Positions 1 to 12,000 of a stretch of 64,000 nt of DNA are shown piece after piece. This DNA comes from Mesostigma viride (Eukaryota; Streptophyta; Mesostigmatophyceae; Mesostigmatales; Mesostigmataceae): positions 2,617,692-2,681,691 of the forward strand of contig RPFO01000310.1 of the NCBI GenBank assembly GCA_009746045.1, in the 5' to 3' direction. The first letter of the stretch is position 1; each line of letters starts with the position of its first letter. Position numbers and translations under genes: made by a program. Below the pieces are notes generated by a model, which saw only the letters and a program-made list of their open reading frames with translations, was not told where the DNA came from and made no database searches.

Positions 1-3000
1 TCCGGCATGTGGCGCAGGAGCATGCCAACGGCATCTTGTGCGTGGAGCAACATCAGGCACCTGCAGGTGAGGCAATGCACAACAGCAGATCATTGCATAA
101 GTAATATTTATTTCTAACGATAAGCAGTCATCAGATGTTCAACAAAGCCATCACCCTTTTTCTGTCCTGCACGAGTCAAGAAAGGGCTCTCAAGCAACAA
201 GGTTGCCTTCCGCGCATTTTACGCAGATGCATAGGACAGCGGTTGCCACGACAGAAATTTCCTTGCAATCCCATAGGAGTAGGGGTGGGTGCGCATTCGG
301 AGCATGCCCCGCCGCCTACTTTTCTAAACACCGTCCTTTGCTCGCAACAAATCAAACAAAGTAGATAGAGACAAGGTCACACGAAACCACGGACATGGCC
401 ACACCAAACACAGGCAAAGCAACTGCACAGGCAGAGTGAGGCGCCCCAGGGGCACTCAGTGGAAATGGTGGAACACAAACGTTGCCACATGACCAGAATG
501 CACAGCGCAGGCAGACAGACAGGCCGCCAAGCGTCGCGATGGGTGGGCTGGCTAGGCAGGCTTATCGAGGCTGGGAAAGTTGCATGACCCCATCCACCAA
601 GGCTAGGAACGGGGCAGGCTTGAGATTTACAAGGTCATAGTCCATGCAAGTTGCAGGCCTATGATGGTCACTTCATGGGCATGCGAGGAAGGGCCAGTGA
701 CAAGCGTACGGTGAGGGAAAATGCCCCGCGGGGCCTACAATTTTGCAAGAGAACGAGTGTTCCCCAGGCCAGTTGATCGATGCGCTCATCAGATTGCACT
801 ATTGTACATCCTGCTCTCCTGCCAGGATAAGTAAATGCTGGAGACACACACGGTGCTGGCCATACATGGGATTAGCCATGCCAGTCTTGACTTGATACCA
901 GGATAGCACACATGAGCCGCCCACATCCAGTATCGCAACAAAAGTTTCAAATTTTCACATGGCCACATACGGCAGCATTATATAAAGTGAGCCACCCACA
1001 AGGCCACACAGGACGGCATGCGACCACATGCACCACCCACATGGCCACACAGGACGGCATGCGACCACATGCGCCACCCACATGGCCACACAGGACGGCA
1101 TGCGACCACATGCGCCATCCACATGGCCACACAGGACGGCATGCGACCACATGCGCCACCCACATGGCCACACAGGACGGCATGCGACCACATGCGCCAC
1201 CCACATGGCCACATAAGACCGTGCTGTGGAACGTATGAGCCAGCCACTCACCCACAAAGGACACTTGCCAACGAAACCAGGCAGCGCAGGCACCCACATG
1301 GGAAGATAGTTCGCTGCTGTGAACGATGCGAGCCAGCCACATCACGTCACAAACATCATGTCAATCGCACTAGGCACCCGCATGGCCACACATGGCAGCA
1401 TTACATAAAAGTGGGCCACCCACATGGCCACATATGGCAGCATAATACGAAGTGAGGCACCCACATGGCCACATAGGATGGCCGGTGTTTCTCCCACGTG
1501 GTCCTGGTCCACTTGGAGTTGTCCGCAGTGGGAGCAGCCACGCCCGACTTGCCCGCCACGGCTGACGTCTTCAAGGGCGAGCTGGCTTGTGCCACCTCTG
1601 CTGCCTGCAAGCCGCAGTGCCCACGGTGTCTGTGGCTGTTGTAGGCCGACAGGAATGCCTCCAGCAGGCCCTGGGCGCAGCAGAAGGCTGAGACGTGCAC
1701 CGCCACCAGCTCGTAGAGGGGATCTCCTGGCAGGCCCCACGAACCGCCGCATAGATGGGTGTATGACAGGCATGACACAAAAAGAATAGGAATGCCCGGA
1801 TCAACCGAGGCACGCCCCTCTAGCGGAGGAACCACACTCTACAAACTTACAAGACATCCTTGACGTTTTCTCTAATAATTTTCTCTGATTTTCTCCCTTA
1901 GCCGATGCAAGGTACCGCAGTACTAGCCGATCCCTTTCATGGTATGACAGACAGTCCGCTACAGTAACTGTCTCATGACACTTGTCGACCAGTAATGCTA
2001 ATAATGATACGTACGTGTGGGTTGAGTTATACAAGGTGCATGGGAGAGACCGCCCTGGGGATATGACCTGAAGTCTGAACGATAGGATTACACATGTCTT
2101 GGACGAGAATACAAGGCAAAACCAAGATGACACCATGTTCGGTCAACACAGGTGGTGCTGATATAGCCATTACAAATTAAACAGTAGTCTGAATGCAGGT
2201 AACACAACACCGTAGTTCCACATGGAGTTACACCACACATCACAACAGCGAATTGGACTACGTACAACGGTTTTTAATTATACACTACTTAATAATGCAT
2301 GGCCAGGGATATGTTTGACTAAGGGAATGACCTAAGACACTGCATTGCCGAAGATAAGATGAACCAAATTGCATGTTGGCCTATTACATCACCCCTCTCT
2401 CGCCCCTCTCTCCTCATCACTCTCCCCGCTCCCCACCCTATGATCCAATCACGCCTGCCACCCATTCCCCCTCTGCTCTCCCTCAACCCCCAGCGTACCT
2501 GCCCCCCAGACCCCCACCCCCCAACATACCTGCAAACCTGCTATTAAAAAATAACATTTCTTGTGGCTAACGCCATGCAGGAGGACGACTGCCGGCACAC
2601 CCACCCATTGCCGAGTCAGCGAAATCGATGACCGATGCCACCCTGGCCTCCTCGAAAGCCGCTGCTCCCACCGCGCTGATGTTGTTGTTTGTGGTGGCGG
2701 CATCACTGTCGCCGGCAGTAGGACCCACGCCCCCATCTGCGGCATCATGACCATTGGAGCCCCCACAGACATGCGGTGGTCCCCCCAGGGCCAGCGCACC
2801 GGCAAGTTGCGTCGCCACACCCTTGTGTGGGACCATTACCTGGTCGGCCGAGTGGGTGACATCAACCGCGGGCGCGCCACCTGTCACGAGCACGTTCTCG
2901 TCCGTGACGTCAGCATGCAGCCACACGCAGCCGCCCTGGTCACCCTGTATGGGGTTGGGGGGAGGAGGGGGGTGGAGGAAAGCAGGGAATGTCGGGGGCG

Positions 3001-6000
3001 GACTTTGTGAATTAATGAACACAACGCTGAGCCTCTACCCTTGCTTTCCTTCTTGCAATCTAAATGGAAACTTTGGCACTCTTGTCGCCACCTGCTAACT
3101 AAAAACAAATAACTCACGGTACAATTCTTCAGTTCCTCTTCCCTCTGAAAACTCGATGAACGAAATTCACGTCGAACTAAACGTGGTGTGCTCTTCTGTG
3201 CCCAGTGGTTGGTTGGGAGGGCGGCGGGGGAAGCAATCATGCAGAGTTGTTGCACCTACTACAGCAAGATACAGACGGAAATTGGGTATGCAGGAGAAAT
3301 GGGAATGAGCCCTCTGACCGACCCCCCAAACCCGAAGTATTAGCTACGTAAGCCTAGACCATATAGTTAAAAAAAAACACCTGTCACGAGGAGGCACACC
3401 AAGAACAGACATCGATAAGTCGACGGTCTGCTCAACATGGTGTACAACCAGCCTGTAAAACAGTGACCAGTCAGATTGCTTGATTGTCTGATTGTGAAAC
3501 CAGACGGTGCCATACATTAGCTGATTCTGCACATGTCATCGTCAAAGTATACACAGAATATGGAAGCCAGACATGTGGCAAGAAAGGTGGGCGGCGCGGA
3601 ATACATCTGAGGTAAGCAGAAGTAAAGTCTACAACACCGGAAACAGCAGATAGGGATTTTGCACACAGCGCTCCTACATGAAATAGATAAACTGAACAGA
3701 AAGAGAAAAACTGACAAGTACAGTGATATTGGAAAAAATCCCAAGCGCCAGCATAACAACTCACCTCTTTGGGCAGCAGTGATTCGATGTCCCCCTCCGC
3801 CGGCACGTATTTCTCCACCAACTCCAGCAGGTGGTCTGGCAGGGCGTCCCTGCGAATGCAACGACAAGCAATGCCAGCATTTGGATTGCACAGTTGTAGC
3901 AGACATGTCAAGGACAGACAGGGGTAGGGAGGCAGGCTTCAAAGAAATGTCCTTGCTGACCTTCCACTCGATCCGCATCTGCTCGATGCTACTGCGATTA
4001 CAATGTATCGAACCTGTTACAGTTGGCTTATCTAATTCATGGTTGGCACATCTAATCTATAGTTGGCTTATCGAATCTGTAGTTGGCTTATCTAAGCTAT
4101 AGGTGGCTTACCTTCTAGTCCAACCACAGGTACATACCATGACCACGCTCTTGTGCTATAATTTGGATTGTCTGGTTAGAACATGTGTTCTAGTGAAAAA
4201 AGTGTTCTGGCAATAACAGCAGGTTCAAGTACGTGGATTATGCTACCCATGCCTGGCCCCCCCAAACACTATGTTGACTGTTGAGGCATTTGTCGGTCAT
4301 AACTGGAGTATGCGTTAGCCCCACAGATGCAGGGATGAGTAGGGCTAGGTATCGTCGGGAGGCATTGGTGAAACGCCTAAAGGGACCAACTACTCAAAGA
4401 ACGCTATATTGTTGTTGATAACATCCATGTGATGTGTACTCTGTGTGCACTACAAAACTGTTGAGCCACACACCACTCGGTGAGCTTCTTCACGAGCGTC
4501 CGCCGCTGCTTGGCGAGGAAGGCAGCATACGACGCCAGGCGGCTAGGGACACCCTTCGCGCACAGAGTGCCCGGATTAACGTCAGCAGGATTACCGATGG
4601 CTGACCCGAGCCCATTTCCTTGTAGTGTCGATCTTTCCTGAGCATGCTCCCCACCATTGGTCCTTTGTCGTTTGGCCGTTGTGGGATCTTCTTCCACCGT
4701 TCCGTCTTCCCCATCACCAACCGCCATGGCTTTGTCGTCCTCATGGCCACTGATCTCGGCCTGCCCCACGCTGCCTGATTTGTTCTCCCCCACTTTGCAC
4801 TCGCTGCCAGTGGTCCAGTCCTCCCAGGTACTTGGTTTGCCGGACGTGCTCTCCCCCAATGCCACGTCCCACGAGAGGCAAGCGGCCTCAGGGCTGCCCT
4901 GCGCAGGGAGCGGCAAGGAGTGGATGCAAGCGATGATGGCGCCCAGGGACCGCGCCACTGCCACGAAGTCGTCACGGCAAACCTTGCGACCGGTGGCGGG
5001 GTTGCGGGGCGCGGTGGACATACCCGACGCGTCCGGGGGGCTGCTGGGGGTGGCCGGTAGTGGGACGAGTTGTGTGTTGGGGATGAAGTGATACAAATTG
5101 GACAAGGGGGGAGGGGGGGGGAGGAGGGGGATGGAGGGTAAGAGGGTAAGAAATTTAATTGGTAAGTTTCGATCGTCGTATCTGTGGTAAGGTAAGGTTG
5201 GATGACCTAACACCAAATAGAGGGGAAGCAAGGGGACATATAAGTGGAACACTACTATTTATACCACCATACGACTCTAAGACTATAAACTATATACTAC
5301 TACTATTATTTCAAGGATGCCATCAACAATCTCTTCGAGGGTCCTTCCATCCATACTACTGTATGTACTCTTCGAGGGTCCTTCCATCCATACTTCTGTA
5401 TGTATCTACACCGGGTTCAACTCAACAGCCCCCTCAATAAAACGCAAATGTAAACATTCCAATTACTTTAGTCCTCTACAGGCGTGATCTTGAACTCCAA
5501 AGTGTTTGCTTGACTACTAGCCCGTGCAGGTGCCAGGATACTCCCACATCAGAAGTTGTAGCTGGCATCTATCCGGTGGCCGGTACTTACCGGCATGGAC
5601 GCCTAGTTAGGCGGGCATAAAGTGTTTGGTGCCTTTAGTTGCCAGTAGGAGCCTCATTAAGGTACGGTTGCCAGCGTGCGCCGTGACGGTCAGAGAACCG
5701 TTGCCCTCTGTAGCACAATGTTGCTTAGTACAACCGAACACTTCATGGCTGCCGAACTAGGCGTCCGTGCCGGTAAGTACCGGCAACCGGATAGATGCCA
5801 CCTCGAGAGTGCAACTACAGATGCCAAGTCACTCACAAGTCCTTGAGCGGTAGCCCCTTGGCCTCGCTGATGACCACGTACTGCAGCGCAGCAAAGCGCC
5901 GATGGGAGATGCCATGCTTGCTAATGGCAGGTGTCGCCCCCCCCTCGCCCAGGTCATCGTCCTGAATAGCGCCGTGGAATAGATATTGCGGGGTGACGTC

Positions 6001-9000
6001 TGCCAGGGAGGAAGGACCGTGATCGCGCACAGCCTCGCAAAATGCTCTCTGCACGACAGCACGTATACATCAAGTCAAAGCGATGGTTCTGAAATCATCA
6101 CATACACATACACAAGGTAAGCTTCACCTGTTGCATGTCATAGTGGCGCGTGGTTTAAGAAACTTTGAAGTGCCACTCGCTGGGTTAAGCAAGCCCCCCG
6201 CCGCCCCCCTCTCTTAAAGCTGTTGTTGACAGACCTCAGAAGACTTTTTGTGGACTGTTCATGATACGCCTAGATCTATAGAAAAAAATGTTTACAATTA
6301 ACGCGCGGCATCCTTCCATGAGCACTGGGCAGGAAAAGAGACCTGTTTTCAGTTAGTCAGGATCCAACCGATAGTACCTGCTTTAGGTACTAGCTCTCTC
6401 GGATACTATCTGCCTTTGACACGACACCACCTTGCACACCTTTGTCATCCGCTGTCTCGTTGCCCACCTTTGACACCTTGGGTACAAACTGCCTTTGGTG
6501 CTGTTTGTCACGGATACGACCTGCCTTTGGCGCTGTTTGTCACGGATACGACCTGCCTTTGGTGCTGTTTGTCTTGGATACGAACTGCCTTTGGTGCTGT
6601 TTGTCTTGGATACGAGCTGCCTTTGGTGCTGTTTGTCTTGGATACGATCTGCCTTTGGTGCTGTTTGTCTTGGATACGAGCTGCCTTTGGTGCTGTTTGT
6701 CTTGGATACGAGCTGCCTTTGGTGCTGTTTGTCTTGGATACGAGCTGCCTTTGGTGCTGTTTGTCACGGATACGATCTGCCTTTGGTGCTGTTTGTCTTG
6801 GATACGACCTGCCTTTGGTGCTGTTTGTCTTGGATACGAGCTGCCTTTGGTGCTGTTTGTCTTGGATACGATCTGCCTTTGGTGCTGTTTGTCTTGGATA
6901 CGAGCTGCCTTTGGTGCTGTTTGTCACGGATACGATCTGCCTTTGGTGCTGTTTGTCTTGTCTTGGATACGATCTGCCTTTGGTGCTGTTTGTCTTGGAT
7001 ACGAGCTGCCTTTGGTGCTGTTTGTCTTGGATACGATCTGCCTTTGGTGCTGTTGGTCTTGTCTTGGATACGACCTGCCTTTGGTGCTGTTTGTCTTGGA
7101 TACGACCTGCCTTTGGTGCTGTTTGTCACGGATACGATCTGCCTTTGGTGCTGTTTGTCTTGGATACGAGCTGCCTTTGGTGCTGTTTGTCTTGGATACG
7201 AGCTGCCTTTGGTGCTGTTTGTCTTGGATACGACCTGCCTTTGGTGCTGTTTGTCACGGATACGAGCTGCCTTTGGTGCTGTTTGTCTTGGATACGACCT
7301 GCCTTTGGTGCTGTTTGTCTTGGATACGAGCTGCCTTTGGTGCTGTTTGTCTTGGATACGATCTGCCTTTGGTGCTGTTTGTCTTGGATACGAGCTGCCT
7401 TTGGTGCTGTTTGTCTTGGACACGACCTGCCTTTGGTGCTGTTTGTCTTGGATACGACCTGCCTTTGGTGCTGTTTGTCTTGGATACGACCTGCCTTTGG
7501 TGCTGTTTGTCTTGACCTGCCTTTGGTGCTGTTTGTCTTGGATACGACCTGCCTTTGGTGCTGTTTGTCTTGGATACGACCTGCCTTTGGTGCTGTTTGT
7601 CTTGGATACGACCTGCCTTTGGTGCTGTTTGTCTTGGATGCGACCTGCCTTTGGTGCTGTTTGTCTTCTGCCTTTGGTGCTGTTTGCCTTGGATACGACC
7701 TGCCTTTGGTGCTGTTTGTCTTGGATACGACCTGCCTTTGGTGCTGTTTGTCTTGGATACGACCTGCCTTTGGTGCTGTTTGTCTTGACCTGCCTTTGGT
7801 GCTGTTTGTCTTGGATACGATCTGCCTTCTTGGATTCTGGTGGAAGTGCAGTCCATGCTAAGTATACATGTAAAATAATGACAGAGCGCACTTGGCATCT
7901 TGATGTTGGTTAGCATAACGCTCGCGTCCCACCCACATCGAAACGCCCAGTCCACCCACATCGAAACGCCCAGTCAAGCAACATCATGACGTGTTCTCAA
8001 GTGACCCATGGGACATTACACAGCCTACCCACCTTGCTGGTGCTGCCATGACACCCATCAGATGGCAGGTAACAAGCAAGATTTGACTCTTCAATCTAGT
8101 TAAGGCACACTAAGGGCCAAACCTAGCTAGGTACAGAAGTATGGTCAGTGCAAGCACCACGTAAACAGCATCATGTCCACAGACAAGGCATGGCTCACCA
8201 GCTCATATCAAGCCTATCGTCATGGTTTCCGCGCTGACCGTGCTACGGGTGTCGCAAGTAATCCACGGGTCTGGAGGTTGGTTTCCGTGTTGTTTTCAAA
8301 TGCAGTTTTTATGCCCCGACCTGGACTCCTTGGTGCATGTTGCTAGTCCAACATAATGCATCAGTCCCTATCGCTGAGTGCGTACTTACTCAGTGCAATG
8401 TGCCAAGTAGATGCTACCATTCACCCCCTTCTATTCCAGCAGTCCCTGACACCGAGTAAAAACCCTCTCCACGTTTCCGATTCGGCCTACATCTCCATGT
8501 ACGTTCACGAACTTGTCGCTGGTTGCGCCTCCAAGTACCCTCTCTGGTTCACACTATGCACGCTCTCTGGTTCACGCTATGTGGGACCAACTGCATCACT
8601 CCATGAGCCGTATGTTGTAGAGCTCATTTGCCTACCTCCCTGGCGCACACTTGTGCAGCACGTGCTGGGGACCCGGTGGTGAAGAACTTGATGGCATTGC
8701 CGGCCACGATAAAGACCTGCGAGGTGGAACATCACGGAAATGTGGAGAAACTGACACATACACATATCAGCAACGTTGACAGATTTCCATTCGCAGGTAA
8801 TGGCACGCGCTTTGTGTATGTAACGCGTACCCTAAACCCTCAAGGCTACAAAACCCTAAACCCTAAACCCTAAACCCTAAACCCTAAACCCTAAACCCTA
8901 CACCCTACACCCTACACCCTACACCCTACACCCTAAAGACTACAAAATATTGCTTCTACGGAACATAGTTTGTGACTGGACGTACAAACAAATCTGCGCC

Positions 9001-12000
9001 ACTTGTCCAGCAGATTCATTGATAGAGGCACGTGTGAATATAGTAGTTCTACGATGTGATAGCAGTAGTACTACTATCAACTTAGGGTAGAAGTCCGCAG
9101 GTGGAGGTTATTGCCCCTGAGGATAGCCTCTACACTACCGCCTCGTCTGCCATTACAGTAGAGGACAGCTCAGATGAGGATTCTACCCCCCTCTAGTGAC
9201 TATATATTGGTTGGGGGAAGATGCAGACGATATTTGTAACTTTCGTGTAATTATTTTCGAATGAGATTAGCATCGTACTCCGTGGCATGCCCATGCGCAT
9301 GACACGCAAGTACTTACTTACCTACTTACTATTAACTTCATACAGGCACGTGTGATGGCGTGTGATGGCATCTATACGAGTACTCCCCAACCAGGCACAG
9401 CGGTGAGGACAGCGCTAGCGCGGCGACATGGGGCCAGAGCGCAGCCACGTGCGTACCATGCTGGAGCCTCCGCCACAGGGCAGCCGCTCCGCTCCCGCTG
9501 GCATGGGCAACCCGTGTCGTTTGCAGACTTGCTGCACCCGCCGCTCCCACGTGCTGACGTCGTAGCACAGGTCGGCGCACTGCGAGGTGGAGTTATGGTA
9601 GGCATAGCGTGTGAGAATACAGCAGTAGTAGTGCAGAATAGATAGACCGTGGCCATGTACATGTACGCCTCCTAGAGGCACTATCCCAGCTAAGCCCCGC
9701 GCTTTATTTAATCATGTACATGTGTGCCTATGATGTGCCACACTCCAGACGATGCCTAGCCTTATTTAGTAATGTTGTGCCCATGCAGGGAGTCACTCTC
9801 TGCTGAGAAGCCATGCCATAGCTCTTGTATAGCCATGATGATCTTCCCCCTCACAGGCATGCTCCCCCCTTACCCGGGCATAGCGTGATAGACCATGAGG
9901 GTGCGGGTGCCCTGGTGCACCTAGAGCAAGTGTTGTTTACATTCCCACCCTTGCAGGAAGTAGCTTAGAATGTATTATAGGCTCATATGCCCCTTCTCAG
10001 GGCTATGTGCTACATATACTCCCAACGGAGTTATGTTCCTAATTAATTAATTAATTAATTAATAGCGTGTGAGACTGTCAGCTGTGGGGAAGGTGCAGGC
10101 CCTGGTGACACAGGTGGCTGAAATTCCACAACGTGTTCGCATACTCGACTTGTAGAGCTGGAACACAGCAAAGCACTTAGACAACCCCGGCAGAGTTGTC
10201 AAGGATCGAATCAAGAGCAGGAAGAAGCCTCCGCTACCAATGAAGAATCCACACAGCTACTAAGATGTAGACCACAAGATTCCCACGAGACGCCTAATGC
10301 CCCCCATTCCTGCCCACATCTGATCAAGCCAGTGCTAATCCACCACGAACCAGGCACACAGTTAGGCCCAAAGAATGCTACAAAGCCTTACAGCATGGGC
10401 AGGGAGGATGCCTGCAGTTGCAGGGATGTGGATAAGCAAAAAAACATAAAACGCCAAGTGGTTGTTCACTGCAAGTTACGCATTCACATGCCTTGCGCAT
10501 TTCAAATGCCGCCAGCAGTCAACCTATGCCTATGCCTAGGCGTGCCACACATGTGAAAGGATGTGCTGTAGCCTATAACACCTTTATCTATAATACTATT
10601 TGCAGCCCAGGAAGCCCACCCCTCCCAAGGATGCATGCGCGTCTCATCACTGTACAGGCTAGTTCTATGTCACCCGCCAGTCATAAAGAGGCGAGCATGT
10701 AGCTACTAGCAATACGACCACGCCTGCGCGCGATACCTAAATGGCTGGTATCTACTTAGTGCTGTACTTGCATGGCACCAACGCAAACCTAGAAAGAGCC
10801 ATCTGGAAAGAGCCATTTCACCCACCTCCCAGACATGGTCCTGCAGGTCGGGCCGCGCCAGCCACAGCGCGCGCATCCACTCCCGCAGCCGGAAGTACTC
10901 GTTACTGGCACCCGCGCGCTGGGCCACATCACTGTACCCAGTCGCTGCCCCGGCCCCAGCAGCGGGCCTACTCGCCCAGTCCTGCGAGAGTGTTGGAGTC
11001 TGTTTAGTCACATCCATCCCGTTGGCTGGGTGGGCCACCTCTTCGCCAGTCTCTGTCTTCCCGACGTGTGGCTTGGATGTACCTGTGCCTGGCGCTGCTT
11101 TCTGGTTGCCATGACTCCACGGCTCCCCTTCCTGCCCCAAGTGCCCTCCATCCGATGAGTCTCCGTTGGCCTTGACTGGCATGCCCCGATCATGAAGATG
11201 ACCCCCCTGCCCCCCCAAATCATTCTCAGGGCTTCCACACCCCTGCCCCTCTTGCTCCGCGACCAAGTCCCCTGGATTCCCACCCCCGTTGTCCACATGG
11301 GCCGCCATCTGGAGGAGGCGGGCCGCATGGCCCTCACGCCCGCCCGACGCAATGTCGAGCGCGACCGCGCGCATGTTGGCGACGGAGACAAAGTTCTGGG
11401 TCACGGCGACGGTGTCGGTTAAATTAAGAACGCAGTGCCACCACCCACAGGGGACAAAAATCGTCTCGCCGGGCCGCTGCACCACCTCGATCGGCTTGTC
11501 CTCCTCCTGGGGCCAAGGGAATGCGAAGGCACGAATAGGATCCAGGCATGAATAGGAGAAGCGTTGGATTCAGGTCGTTTTTCAGGTTTGCGACCACGCT
11601 TGCGATCATGGTGCGCAAAGGTAATTGTTTAGTATTGACACAACCAGCAAAGGTGATTGTTTAGTATTAACACAACCAGCAAAGGTAATTGTTTAGTATT
11701 GGCACAACCAGCAAAGGTAATTGTTTAGTATTGACACAACCAGCAAAGGTGATTGTTTAGTATTAACACAACCAGCAAAGGTAATTGTTTAGTATTGACA
11801 CAACCAGCAAAGGTAATTGTTTAGTATTGACACAACCAGCAAAGGTAATTGTTTAGTATTGACACAACCAGCAAGGGCCTGACAGGGCGAGTACCGAAAA
11901 AAACTAACCTTGTCATAGCCAGCAAGTTCAAGTTGAAATGGTGAAAGAGCATGTAGATGTAGGTCCGGACTTATGAGGGTGGGGTGTTAGGGTTGAAAGG

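Larger units (their letters stand above)
1465..9579 (-). other. JMJ21: APH-like kinase-fold region of the JMJ21-like gene (exons 9-15)
   Basis: Exon 9579-9457 ([15 protein letters not shown]) and 8716-8636 ([14 protein letters not shown]) form the N-lobe, with NAIKFF standing where At1g78280 has YAIKLF. Exon 6048-5837 gives [10 protein letters not shown] and [14 protein letters not shown] (hinge). Exon 5043-4474 gives [15 protein letters not shown], then a long acidic insert, then [15 protein letters not shown]. Exon 3849-3765 is [14 protein letters not shown]. Exon 2944-2605 holds the catalytic loop [13 protein letters not shown] (His, Asp, Asn near residues 929, 931 and 936) and the metal-binding VIDFADS. 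Exon 1726-1465 begins [14 protein letters not shown]. The APH motifs HxDxxxxN and DFxDS are intact, so kinase chemistry is possible but its substrate is unknown. Confidence 0.9.

Noticed and set aside
1018-1789. Candidate plus-strand genes over the left-end repeat and beyond
   Set aside because: They overlap the minus-strand JMJ21-like exon 1726-1465, which matches the plant protein ([14 protein letters not shown]), and the 41-bp array.
6416-7913. Long plus- and minus-strand open frames of 350-480 codons
   Set aside because: They are read-through of a 31-bp minisatellite. Three frames give the same peptide words in rotation, and real JMJ21 exons flank the intron on the other strand.
8829-8935. 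A chromosome end at the telomere-like repeat
   Set aside because: Only about eleven units, internal to an intron of a gene whose exons continue on both sides.
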